Source of the DNA: Brooklawnia sp.
Lineage (GTDB): Bacteria; Actinomycetota; Actinomycetes; Propionibacteriales; Propionibacteriaceae
Reading direction: 5' to 3'
Length of the DNA: 43,752 bases
Assembly (NCBI GenBank): GCA_012517115.1
Contig: JAAYVP010000116.1
Span: 1 to 43,752, forward strand
This document shows positions 7,025 through 15,700 of the stretch, in pieces; position 1 is the first letter of the stretch, and every line of letters starts with the position of its first letter. The translations under genes were made by a program, and so were the position numbers. The notes under the pieces are model-generated. The model did not search any database, was not told the origin of the DNA, and worked only from the letters and a program-made list of their open reading frames with translations.

Positions 7025-8548
7025 ATGCAAGATCCGTTGGTCATCGCGATCGACACTTCGACCACGGCAACCAAAGCGATCATCGTCGATGCCACAGGCA
7101 GGGTGCTGGCGCAGGGGAAACGTGAGTTCCCGCTTGCCAATCCGCAGACGAGCTTCTATGAACACAATCCGCTCGACTGGTGGGAATCCACCGATGAGTC
7201 GATTACCGAAGCCATCTCGCTCTTGACTCAGTCGCAGAAGGATCGGATCGTCGCGATGGGTATCACCCACCAGCGCGAGACGTTCGCTTTGTTCGACAAG
7301 ATGGGTCACCCGCTCCGATCCGGCATCATCTGGATGGACGGGCGGGCCGCGGAGCAGATCCACAGGTACGGAACTCCCGAAATCCACGCACTGTCGGGCA
7401 AGCCGCCGGACATCACCCCGGCGTTGTACAAGATCGCCTGGGTAAAGGAACACCAGCCGGCCATGCTGTACGGGGCCTACAAGGTCGTCGACGTGCACTG
7501 CTATGTCGTCTACAAGCTGACCGGGCAGTGGATCTCGTCGGTTGCCTGCGCCGATTCGCTGGGTCTGTTCGACATCGCCAAACAGGACTACGATCCCGGG
7601 CTGCTGGAGATCGCCGGTGTCACTCGCGAGCAAATGGCCGATTTGAAGAAGCCGGGCGAGATCATCGGTGACATCAACAAGGAGATCACCGAGCGCTGGG
7701 GCCTGAAGCAGACTGTGCAATTGGTTGCTGGCATGGGTGACGGGCAGGCTGCCGGGGTCGGTGCCGCCGCGGTTGATCCCGATACCATGTACCTCAACTT
7801 CGGTACCGCCGTCGTCGGCGGCGTCCACGGCCCAGATTACCGCTACGGCAAGGCCTATCGCACCTTGGCAGCAGGCATCCCGAACTGGTATGACTTCGAA
7901 CTGCTCGTCAGCTCCGGTGCGTTCCTCACCACCTGGTTCCGCGAGGCTCTCGGCGACCCGCAGTTGGGCGCGAAGGTCGACCCCAAGCTGGAGGCGGACG
8001 CAACCGCGGTACCCGTCGGATGTCTGGGCCTGATAACGATGCCCTACTGGAACGCCGTTCAAACCCCGCACTGGGATCCGCTGGCGCGTGGCGCGGTCGT
8101 CGGTTGGCGCGGCATCCACAAGCGTGCCCACATGTACCGCTCGATTTTCGAGGCGATCAGCATGGAGATGCGCCAAGGCCTGGAGGGCCTTGAGGCGGCG
8201 ACCGGTCACAAGGTGACGAAGATCATCGGCATGGGTGGCGGCATTCGTAGCAAGCTGTGGCGCCAGATCATGACCGATGCGATGGGTGTGCCGATCACCG
8301 CTTGCACAGAGGACGAGATCTCCGCGCTGGGCGCAGCGGTAGCTGCTATGTCCGTTACCGGAGTCCACGGCGAGCCCGACATCGCCCACTACGCGAAGCA
8401 GATGGCGTCCTATGGCGACACCACCGAGCCAGACATAGACAACTACGCGATCTACGGCGAACTGTCTGCGATCCAGGCGAAGATCTACCCCGCGATGCAG
8501 GAGATCACGGAGGACATCAGCCAGTTCATGGGCAGGCATCCGGGCTGA
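7025..8548 (+). CDS. FGGY-family carbohydrate kinase
   Basis: A 507-residue sugar or polyol kinase of the glycerol/xylulose/erythritol kinase family. The N-terminal phosphate-binding segment is AIDTSTTATKAIIVD. GITHQRET and the IIWMDGRA segment lie in the first domain. The catalytic base is Asp239 in GMGDGQAAG, followed by LNFGTAVVGG. The C-terminal ATP site is IIGMGGGIRSKLWRQIMTD. A strong GAGGAG ribosome binding site precedes the ATG. It heads a row of four catabolic genes. The substrate is not readable from sequence. Erythritol, another tetritol or a ketose are candidates because of the RpiB- and GpsA-type neighbours. Family assignment is secure; substrate is inference. Confidence 0.9.
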   Translation: MQDPLVIAIDTSTTATKAIIVDATGRVLAQGKREFPLANPQTSFYEHNPLDWWESTDESITEAISLLTQSQKDRIVAMGITHQRETFALFDKMGHPLRSGIIWMDGRAAEQIHRYGTPEIHALSGKPPDITPALYKIAWVKEHQPAMLYGAYKVVDVHCYVVYKLTGQWISSVACADSLGLFDIAKQDYDPGLLEIAGVTREQMADLKKPGEIIGDINKEITERWGLKQTVQLVAGMGDGQAAGVGAAAVDPDTMYLNFGTAVVGGVHGPDYRYGKAYRTLAAGIPNWYDFELLVSSGAFLTTWFREALGDPQLGAKVDPKLEADATAVPVGCLGLITMPYWNAVQTPHWDPLARGAVVGWRGIHKRAHMYRSIFEAISMEMRQGLEGLEAATGHKVTKIIGMGGGIRSKLWRQIMTDAMGVPITACTEDEISALGAAVAAMSVTGVHGEPDIAHYAKQMASYGDTTEPDIDNYAIYGELSAIQAKIYPAMQEITEDISQFMGRHPG

Positions 8549-8607
8549 TCCGGTAGCGCTGCGCAACAAACGATCCGAATAACGACAAGGTGGAAGGTGC
8601 CGCAAGT

Positions 8608-9645
8608 ATGCGAGCGTACATGTTTTATGGGCCCGGCGATCTCCGGCTGGAAGATATTGAGCCACAGTCGGCTGGACCCGGAGAGGTGCGAGTCGAGATC
8701 CATGCCGCCGCTACCTGCGGCACCGACCTGAAGAGCTATCGGCGGGGCCACCCGACGTTGTTCCCGGTCTTGCCCGCCCGCTTCGGCCACGAGTTCGCCG
8801 GCAATGTCATTGAGATCGGCGAGGGCGTCACGAAGTTCGCCGTCGGCGACCGTGTGGTCGCCGCCAACACCTGTCCCTGCGGCAGTTGCTGGGCCTGCAC
8901 GATTGGGGAGGAGACACTGTGTGAGAACCTCTCATACCTCAACGGTGGCTTCGCTGAAGAGATCGTGATCCCGGCCAACATCGTGGCGCGGAACACCTAC
9001 AAGATCCCGGAGTCGCTGCCGTTCGAGGCGGCTGCGCCGTTGGAACCACTGTCGACTGTGGTGCACGGCATGGCCATGAGCGGCATCAAACTCGGCGACA
9101 CGGTGGTGGTCAACGGAGCTGGCCCTATCGGCCAGATGTACATCCGGCTGGCCCAATTGCGCGGCGCGTCGGTCATCTCAGCCGACATGTCCCCCGGTCG
9201 GCTGGCACAGGCAGCGGCCGCGGGGGCGGTCGAAACGGTCGACTTGGCGGGCATCGACTCGATCGAAGAGAAGGCGGCCGCCATCCGCGCAGTGACGCCG
9301 TACGGTCGTGGCGCCGATGTCGCGATCGAAGCCGTCGGGCTGCCGGAGGTCTGGGAGCAGACCTGGCGCTGCCTGCGTCCCGGTGGCACCGCGGTGATGT
9401 TCGGCGGACCCAAGGCCGGTTCGATGATGACGGTGGACGCAGTCGCCATGCACTACAAGGAGTACAAGATTCTGGGCGTCTACCATCACGCGCCGCGGTA
9501 CGTGCAGATAGCAGTCCATCTGCTGTCGACCGGCAAGTTCGACGGCATGACCTTGTGCAGCGAGGTACGGCCACTCGAAGCCCTGGTCGCCAGCCTCGAG
9601 GACATGTCCAACGGCATCGGCAGTAAGTACATCCTCAAGCCCTGA
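8608..9645 (+). CDS. Zinc-dependent polyol/alcohol dehydrogenase (MDR family)
   Basis: A 345-residue medium-chain dehydrogenase resembling sorbitol, threonine and tetritol dehydrogenases. Catalytic zinc ligands are C37, H61 and E62, with a further conserved Glu146. The structural zinc site is C91, C94, C97 and C105. The NAD-binding motif is VVNGAGPIGQM at 167-177. I start at 8608 (MRAYMFYGPGDL), the normal family N-terminus, with GGAAGG about ten bases upstream. A GTG at 8590 would add six residues. It follows the kinase by 59 bp and is 13 bp before the aldolase, so these probably form one operon. It would oxidise a hydroxyl of the pathway polyol to a ketone. Confidence 0.9.
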   Translation: MRAYMFYGPGDLRLEDIEPQSAGPGEVRVEIHAAATCGTDLKSYRRGHPTLFPVLPARFGHEFAGNVIEIGEGVTKFAVGDRVVAANTCPCGSCWACTIGEETLCENLSYLNGGFAEEIVIPANIVARNTYKIPESLPFEAAAPLEPLSTVVHGMAMSGIKLGDTVVVNGAGPIGQMYIRLAQLRGASVISADMSPGRLAQAAAAGAVETVDLAGIDSIEEKAAAIRAVTPYGRGADVAIEAVGLPEVWEQTWRCLRPGGTAVMFGGPKAGSMMTVDAVAMHYKEYKILGVYHHAPRYVQIAVHLLSTGKFDGMTLCSEVRPLEALVASLEDMSNGIGSKYILKP

Positions 9646-9658
9646 AGGGGGAGGCGTA

Positions 9659-10303
9659 ATGCTTCTGGAGAACGAACGTCAGGAAATCGTCGAAACCTGT
9701 CTCTACATGCAGCGCCATGGACTGGTGGTGGGCACGGCCGGAAACGTCTCCGTCCGGGTCGGTGATCTGGTCGCGATTTCACCTAGCGGGGTGGAATACG
9801 ACGCGATGACCGCAGCGGATGTCGTGGTCACTGACATGGCGGGGCAGATAGTGGATGGGTCGCTCAAACCGTCCAGTGAGTTGCCGTTGCACCTGGCCGT
9901 TTATCACTCCGGCCCAGCCATGGCCGTCACGCACAACCATGCACCGGCCTCCACCGCGCTCGGTCTGGTCGTCGACGTGATCCCGCTGTCGCACTACTAC
10001 TCGGGAATGTTCGGTGGTCCGGTCCGAGTCGCACCTTTCGCGATGTTCGGCACAGATCAACTGGCCATCAACGTGGCCGAGGCCCTCCGCGACCGTTCCG
10101 GTGCGCTGATGGCCAACCATGGCGCCATCACTACCGGTCCAACCCTGGCCAAGGCACTCAGCCTATTGCCTTACCTGGAGTACATCTGTGAGGTCCAGCT
10201 ACGGGCGATGGCCACTGGTGCTGAGATCAAGTACGTTTCGGACGCCGACATGGAACAGGCCATCATCGGCATGTCCACCTACGGCCAGCCCCAGAAGAAC
10301 TGA
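9659..10303 (+). CDS. Class II aldolase (fuculose-phosphate aldolase/AraD family)
   Basis: A 214-residue zinc enzyme of the class II aldolase/adducin family. Glu74 in SSELPLH is the catalytic acid/base. H92 and H94 in THNHAPAST and His154 in MANHGA bind zinc. The N-terminal GTAGNVSVR and ISPSGVEYD segments are the phosphate-binding elements typical of L-fuculose- and L-rhamnulose-1-phosphate aldolases. Such enzymes split ketose 1-phosphates into DHAP and an aldehyde, or epimerise pentulose 5-phosphates. In this cluster it could cleave or epimerise the product of the kinase and dehydrogenase. A GGGGGAGG ribosome binding site precedes the ATG. Confidence 0.9.
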   Translation: MLLENERQEIVETCLYMQRHGLVVGTAGNVSVRVGDLVAISPSGVEYDAMTAADVVVTDMAGQIVDGSLKPSSELPLHLAVYHSGPAMAVTHNHAPASTALGLVVDVIPLSHYYSGMFGGPVRVAPFAMFGTDQLAINVAEALRDRSGALMANHGAITTGPTLAKALSLLPYLEYICEVQLRAMATGAEIKYVSDADMEQAIIGMSTYGQPQKN

Positions 10304-10310
10304 CCAGACC

Positions 10311-10326
10311 GTACGCCTAGGCGTAC
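10311..10326. promoter_or_regulatory. Perfect 16-bp palindrome in the catabolic cluster
   Basis: GTACGCCTAGGCGTAC lies in the 45-bp gap between the aldolase and the GpsA-like gene. It shares GCCTAGGC with the palindrome at 6918-6929. CCTAGG is otherwise rare in this window. It has no T-run, so an operator is more likely than a terminator. Confidence 0.5.
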
Positions 10327-10348
10327 CCGGACCAGCAAAGGAATCCGC

Positions 10349-11398
10349 ATGACCAAAACTATCGTCGTCCTCGGAGCAGGGGCCATGGGCTCCGCGATGT
10401 GCACCCCGCTCACTCAGGCCGGTTGGGAAACCCGGCTGTGGGGAACGTGGCTCGATGATCACCTGATCGATGCGTGTGAGGCCGGGCAGCCCCATCCGCG
10501 CACCAACGTGCCGTTGGCTGTGGGCACCAAGATGTACCGCTCGGGACAGCTCGACGAGGCGCTGGACGGGGCCGATGCGGTCATCCTCTCCGTAGCTTCG
10601 CAGGGTGTGCCCAAGGTCACCGAGATGGCTCTACAGGGGATCTCGAAGTCGAAGGTCCTGCTGCTGACCAGCAAGGGTTTCTGCCCCGACGACGACGGCA
10701 AGATCCAGCTTCTGCCCGACGCCATCCGCCGGATCGCTGCGGCGAACAGTGTCGAGTTGCCCCCAATCGTCGCGGTGGCCGGGCCTTGCAAGGCCAACGA
10801 GGTGGCCGATGGTAAGCCCACCGCCACCATCTACGGCAGCCTTGACCGAAGTGTCGCCGAGCAGATGGCGAAACAGATCTCCACCGACGCGTACTGCATT
10901 CAACCGACCGACGACGAGATCGGCGTCGAGGTCTGCGCTCCGATGAAGAATGTCTATGCGATCGCGCTCGGGCTGGCTGATGGACTCGAGGCGGGCACCG
11001 GATTCCCGCATCACAATCTCAAGGCGGCAACCTTCGCCCAGGCTGTGCGCGAGATGTCCGAACTGTCGAAGGCGCTCGGCGCCGACCCGGTGACTGCCTA
11101 CGGGCTGGCTGGCGTCGGCGACCTTGAGGTGACCGGCTTGTCCGGACGCAACAAGGTCTACGGGCTGCGGATCGGTCGGGGCGAGCCAGCAGTGGAAGCG
11201 CTGGAGGCGATGATCGCTGCCGAGCAGACAGTCGAGGGTGTGCCGGCCGCCGGACTGGCCAAGCTGCTCGTCGAGCAGTTTGGCCAGGGTTTGGCGGCTT
11301 CGCTCCCGCTGTTGGCGGCCGTCCAGCGTGTCATTGCGGGCGAGGAGAATCCGAAGGAGATCGTGCAGGCGGCGGTTCTGCCAGCCAAGCTGATTTGA
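10349..11398 (+). CDS. NAD(P)-dependent glycerol-3-phosphate dehydrogenase family protein
   Basis: A 349-residue member of the GpsA family. The Rossmann motif is VLGAGAMGSAM at 7-17. The family signature GPxxAxEVAxGxPTA is kept as GPCKANEVADGKPTA, with Cys-Lys replacing the usual Ser-Phe. The catalytic lysine is Lys200 in APMKNVYAIALG, and the substrate-binding GVGDL and GRNKVYG segments follow. True GpsA makes glycerol 3-phosphate for lipids. Here the gene sits with a kinase, a dehydrogenase and an aldolase, so it may instead oxidise a phosphorylated polyol, such as a tetritol phosphate, to the ketose phosphate. The specialised role is inference; canonical GpsA remains possible. The ribosome binding site is AAAGGAA. 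Confidence 0.88.
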   Translation: MTKTIVVLGAGAMGSAMCTPLTQAGWETRLWGTWLDDHLIDACEAGQPHPRTNVPLAVGTKMYRSGQLDEALDGADAVILSVASQGVPKVTEMALQGISKSKVLLLTSKGFCPDDDGKIQLLPDAIRRIAAANSVELPPIVAVAGPCKANEVADGKPTATIYGSLDRSVAEQMAKQISTDAYCIQPTDDEIGVEVCAPMKNVYAIALGLADGLEAGTGFPHHNLKAATFAQAVREMSELSKALGADPVTAYGLAGVGDLEVTGLSGRNKVYGLRIGRGEPAVEALEAMIAAEQTVEGVPAAGLAKLLVEQFGQGLAASLPLLAAVQRVIAGEENPKEIVQAAVLPAKLI

Positions 11399-11477
11399 TC
11401 AAGCCGAAGCCCTGACGACGGCGCAACTGCAGTGGGTTGCTGCGGTGATCACCTCGATCGCAGGGAGCGTCTAACCA

Positions 11478-11519
11478 AACGTGGCCCGAATGACCTTTCT
11501 CGGTCATTCGGGCCACGTT
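11478..11519. terminator. Bidirectional hairpin terminator
   Basis: An 18-bp perfect stem (AACGTGGCCCGAATGACC and its complement) closes a six-base loop (tttctc). It lies between the convergent GpsA-like gene and the RpiB-type gene. Neither side has a long T-run, so it may act as a U-poor actinobacterial terminator. Confidence 0.8.
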
Positions 11520-11565
11520 GCAGGAGGCACTGAAAGCGATCAGTCCAAACGGGCTGCGGTCGAGC

Positions 11566-12006
11566 TCACTTCTGTTCGGCCTCGATCTCGACGACCCGGG
11601 CGACCTTGGGGGCACTGCGCGAGTTGGGATCGTAGGTGTTGGCGAGGTAGTTCTCAAGCAACACCTTCGCGGTTTCGATGCCGGTGGTCTGGGCGCCCAT
11701 GGCGACCATGTTGGCGTTATTGCTGAGCGTGGCACGCTGAGCCGAATAGGCGTCGGCGAGCAGCGCGCAGTAGGCGCCCTTGACCTTGTTCGCGGCGATA
11801 GAAACGCCGATACCGGTGCCGCAAACCACGACGCCACGGTCGTAGTCACCGCGGGCTACAGCACGCGCGACGTCGGCTGCGACGTTGGCGTAGATCGGGT
11901 CCTCGGCACCGAAATCGACTACCTCGTGACCTAGCGACTGCGCCTTCTCCATCAGGGCCGTTTTCAAGGCAGTGGCGTTGGGGTCGCATCCGAATGCAAG
12001 CTTCAT
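11566..12006 (-). CDS. RpiB/LacA/LacB-family sugar-phosphate isomerase
   Basis: A 146-residue isomerase interconverting aldose and ketose phosphates. Cys62 in VVCGTGIGVSIAANK is the catalytic thiol, and the anion-hole GTGIG is intact. The N-terminal GCDPNATALK replaces the usual GSDHAGFELK-type segment. The C-terminal tail DPNSRSAPKV also differs from ribose-5-phosphate isomerases, so a C4 sugar phosphate such as erythrulose 4-phosphate is a reasonable alternative substrate. The start at 12006 is chosen for its GGAAGG ribosome binding site and normal family length. An upstream start would add 16 polar residues. It converges on the kinase cluster across a strong terminator and may complete that pathway from its own promoter. 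Confidence 0.9.
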   Translation of the reverse strand: MKLAFGCDPNATALKTALMEKAQSLGHEVVDFGAEDPIYANVAADVARAVARGDYDRGVVVCGTGIGVSIAANKVKGAYCALLADAYSAQRATLSNNANMVAMGAQTTGIETAKVLLENYLANTYDPNSRSAPKVARVVEIEAEQK

Positions 12007-12042
12007 CTGGGTTCCTTCCGAGAGACGTTCAGACTTCCCCTC

Positions 12043-12048
12043 AAGATA
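12043..12048 (-). promoter_or_regulatory. Candidate -10 box of the RpiB-type gene
   Basis: TATCTT on the minus strand, which would give a leader of about 30 nt carrying the GGAAGG ribosome binding site. I see no clear -35 box. Confidence 0.35.
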
Positions 12049-12109
12049 CCGCACGTCGCTGCCCGCTTCCGGACCCAGCAGTCAAGGGCCCAGCACAATG
12101 ACTCCCCGC

Positions 12110-12132
12110 GCTGGGCGACATCGTCGCTCAGC
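12110..12132 (-). terminator. Possible hairpin terminator after the DUF2505 gene
   Basis: GCTGGGCGAC and GTCGCTCAGC form a 10-pair stem (one G-T) with a three-base loop, 46 bp beyond the stop of the minus-strand DUF2505 gene. There is no T-run, so it is only a candidate. Confidence 0.35.
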
Positions 12133-12177
12133 AACCTGACCGCGAGGCCGGGCAATTGGTTTGAGGGGTGGTGCCGT

Positions 12178-12657
12178 TCAGGCCAGCTTACCGGCCAGGT
12201 AGTCGTTGCCCACCTGCTGCTGGGTGTCGATGACCCGCCTGACGTAGGGCGCCGCCGCGGCCTCCATACCCCGCCCGATCAGCGGCAGGTTGATGCGGAA
12301 CTCCGCATTGAAGTCGACCTCGGTGAGTGCACCAAGGGGCGCCATCTCGCCGGTGCCACCCATGGACGCCGGCATCCCTTCGATGGCCACTTGGATCCGT
12401 CCTTCCCGGTTACCGTGATGATTCGGCGGCAGCCAGGCAATGGTCAGATCGATCTTAAGGACTGGCCCGGTGAACGGCTTGGCCTTGTCGGGCGCAGGCA
12501 CTTCGGCTAGCACATGGCTACTGGCACTGCTCGCGGACACCTGCCAGCGGACGGCTCCGGCAGCGCGGGCGACCGCGGCGAGCCAGACCTTGTCGGCCAT
12601 CATCTCGACGACGGCCTGGGGATCGGCGTGGTAGGTGTGGCGCGTGCTGATCTGCAT
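12178..12657 (-). CDS. DUF2505 family protein
   Basis: A 159-residue protein of the DUF2505 family, which has the START/polyketide-cyclase-like fold seen in many actinobacteria. It begins MQISTRHTYHADPQAVVEMM, a typical opening for this family. The alternating hydrophobic strands (KIDLTIAWL, EVDFNAEFRINLPLIG) and the amphipathic C-terminal helix ending DYLAGKLA fit a lipid- or ligand-binding cavity. No catalytic residues can be assigned. I use the start at 12657. Longer forms add 43 arginine/proline-rich residues and run into the upstream region of the divergent glutamate dehydrogenase gene. Function is unknown. Confidence 0.82.
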   Translation of the reverse strand: MQISTRHTYHADPQAVVEMMADKVWLAAVARAAGAVRWQVSASSASSHVLAEVPAPDKAKPFTGPVLKIDLTIAWLPPNHHGNREGRIQVAIEGMPASMGGTGEMAPLGALTEVDFNAEFRINLPLIGRGMEAAAAPYVRRVIDTQQQVGNDYLAGKLA

Positions 12658-12711
12658 GAGTCCATTGTGCGGTATCGGCGGCGGCTGCTGTACCGCAGCG
12701 AGACTGCCCGA

Positions 12712-12717
12712 TAGGCT
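12712..12717 (+). promoter_or_regulatory. Candidate -10 box of the glutamate dehydrogenase gene
   Basis: TAGGCT lies about 40 bp before the ATG, giving a leader of about 34 nt. That leader contains the ribosome binding site GGGGAGAG at 12741-12748. Confidence 0.4.
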
Positions 12718-12757
12718 GACTGAAAATCGAGAGCTTGTCCGGGGAGAGTGACCAGCA

Positions 12758-15700
12758 ATGATCGATGACGGTCGCCGTCCCGCCAAGCCGAGCCGCGATC
12801 AACTGCTGCAGCAGATCGTGCAGATCGCCGTCGAGCAAGTCCCCGCGCTCCCCGGATCTGATCGCGTCCTGGAGTTCCTGAGACACTACTTCAAGCACGC
12901 CGAGAACTCGGTTCTGCTCACGCGGCCGGCTCAGCAGATTGTTCGGTCGCTGCTGTACCACGTCCAACTGGCATACCGGCGGGCACCGGGTGAGTCGCAT
13001 CTCGACGTGCACACCCCATCGCTGGAACAGGATGGCTGGGAGGCCGGGGGCCACACCGTGCTGACCTTGGTGACTGATGACAAGGCCTGGCTCGTGGACA
13101 CCGTCAGTCTGGCGGTGAATGCGCAGGGTTGGTCGGTGCGCGAGATCATCCACCCACAATTCCATGCCATCCGTGACGCCGAGGGCAAGCTGCTGGACAT
13201 GGCCCACCGCCGCGAGGGTCGGCCGACGATCGCTGAGGCGTGGTTGTGGCTGGAGTTGTATCCACCGCTCGGTTCGTCGGCCGAGGATGCCAAGCCTGAC
13301 CTGATGAAGGCCCTGCACGCCAGCCTGAACGATCTCGACGCAGCCACCACCGACCAGAAGGCGATGCACGACCGGCTGGTGGCGGCCGCCCAGCAGGCCG
13401 AGGATGCCCCGGACTCCGATGCCCTCCTCGTGGCCGAGATGTTGATGTGGCTTGCCGACGACCGCTTCCTGTTGCTCGGCGCCCGTGACTTCACACTGAC
13501 GACCTCTGACAACGGCAATGTCCACTTCGAACCGAAGCCGGGTGGGCTCGGCATCCTGCGCGGCGACCAGCGCGCGGCCCGGTCATTCAACGCCGCCCCA
13601 AGGCAGGGTGAGTTGCTGGTCATCACCAAGGACTCCGACCGGTCCCGAGTCCGCCGAGCGAACCACATGGACTATCTCGGCCTGCACCTGGCGGGGGTGG
13701 ACGGCGAGCACGTGGAGCGACGCTTCCTGGGGCTGTTCGCAGCTTCCGCGTTGACCGAATCGGTGCTGCGGGTGCCGATGCTGCGCGGCAAGGCCTTGCA
13801 GATCGCCGATGCCATCGGTTATGACCCCGACTCCTACGGCGGACGTGCCGTCGCCGCAGCGATCGAGGCCCACCCCCGCGATGAGCTGCTGCAGTCGGGG
13901 GCCGCGGAGCTCACTCCAATAATCGCCGAGATCGCGGACCAGGACGACCCTCGGCAGGTCATCAGCTACTTCCGGGTAGACGCTTGGGGGCGATTCCTGA
14001 CTGCGCTGATCTACTTCCCGCGTGAGCGATACAACACCACTGTGCGCCAGCGTCTCGCCGGCCTGCTGATGGAGGTCAGTGGGGCCGAGTCCTTCCAGTG
14101 GAGCGCGCTAGTCAGCGAGTCACCGCTGGCGAGGCTGTATTTCACCTTGAAGCTGCCGCCCGGACAGATGCTGCCGGAACTGGACCAGGCACGGCTGCGG
14201 CAGGCCATCGAAGAGGCCACCCGGGACTGGGAGGACCGCTTCATCGAGATCGCCGAGCGGATGGACAGCGCACAACGTGGCGTCGAATGGTCCGATGGCT
14301 ACAAGGAGGATTACACCCCAGTTGAGGCGATAAACGATCTGGTGGCGTTGAACCAGGTTTCGGGCTCATCCGACATGGCGCAGATCATGTACGTGCCGGT
14401 ACCGCCGGAGGACGGAGTGGACTTCCGGTTGAAGATGCTGCGCGTCGACTCCGAGATGGTGCTCTCCGAGATCATGCCGCACTTGGCCAGTCTGGGCGTG
14501 GACGTGATCGACGAGCGTCCGTTCCAGCTGGAATTGCGCGGCCACGAAGCGCACATCTATGACTTCGGGCTTCGCTTGCCTGGTGGTGCCGAACGCTTGG
14601 ACGGCTGGTCGTATGAGGCCCGAGCCCGCTTCACTTCGGCGGTCGCAGCGAGTTACGCCGGGTTGGGCGAGGCCGACGGCCTGAACCGGATGGTGACCGA
14701 CTCCTGGTTGACTTGGCAGCAGGTTTCGGTGCTGCGTGCTGTTTCGCGCTATCTACGTCAACACGGCACTACCTACTCCCAGCCCTACATCGCTGCCACG
14801 CTGCACAAGTACAAGCAGATCACCACCGGCCTGGTGCGCCTCTTCGAGGCCAAGTTCGATCCGTGGCTCGACCCGGAGGTTGACCGTGCGCTCCTGGTCG
14901 AAGAGCGCGCTGATCGTGTCCGGGCAGGTCTGGAGCAGGTGTCCGCGCTCGACGAAGACAGAATGTTGCGGCAGTTCCTGTCGGTGCTGTTGGCTGTGGT
15001 GCGCACCAACTACTACCAGTTGGATGACGACCCGTTGCCGAGCGGCACCCCTCGTCCTGGACGCGGAGCGTTGGCGTTCAAACTGTCTCCCGGTGGCCTA
15101 GATTTCGTCGACGATCGACAACCCAAGTTCGAGATCTTCGTTTACTCACCCCAAGTGGAAGGAGTGCACCTACGTTACGGCCCCATTGCCCGCGGCGGCA
15201 TTCGCTGGTCGGACCGGGCCGAAGACTACCGCACCGAGGTGCTCGACCTGGTCAGGGCGCAGACGGTCAAGAATGCCATCATCGTGCCGGTGGGCGCCAA
15301 GGGCGGCTTCTACCCGAAGCTGTTAGGCACCCTGGGCCCAGCAGATCGGCTCAGCGAGGCGCGGGCCAGCTACGCGTCCTACATCAAGGCGCTGCTCAGC
15401 GTCACCGACTCGATCGTGGACGGGCAACCGGTGCACCCCGACCGGGTGGTCGCTTGGGATGGCTACGACCCGTACCTGGTGGTGGCCGCAGACAAGGGCA
15501 CCGCCAGCTTCAGCGACCTGGCCAACCGGATCGCGGTGGAGCGGGGATTCTGGCTTGGGGACGCGTTCGCGTCTGGCGGCTCGGCGGGCTACGACCACAA
15601 GGGCATGGGCATCACCGCCCGCGGCGCGTGGGTCTCGGTGCAACGGCACTTCGGCGAGATGGGCATCGACGACCAAGCTGACGACTTCACCTGCGTCGGC

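Noticed and set aside
6830-8665. 611-codon open frame on the minus strand opposite the FGGY kinase
   Set aside because: It lies antisense to a well-supported kinase. It is rich in His, Asp, Arg and Gly with no recognisable domain, as expected for the mirror frame of a GC-rich gene.
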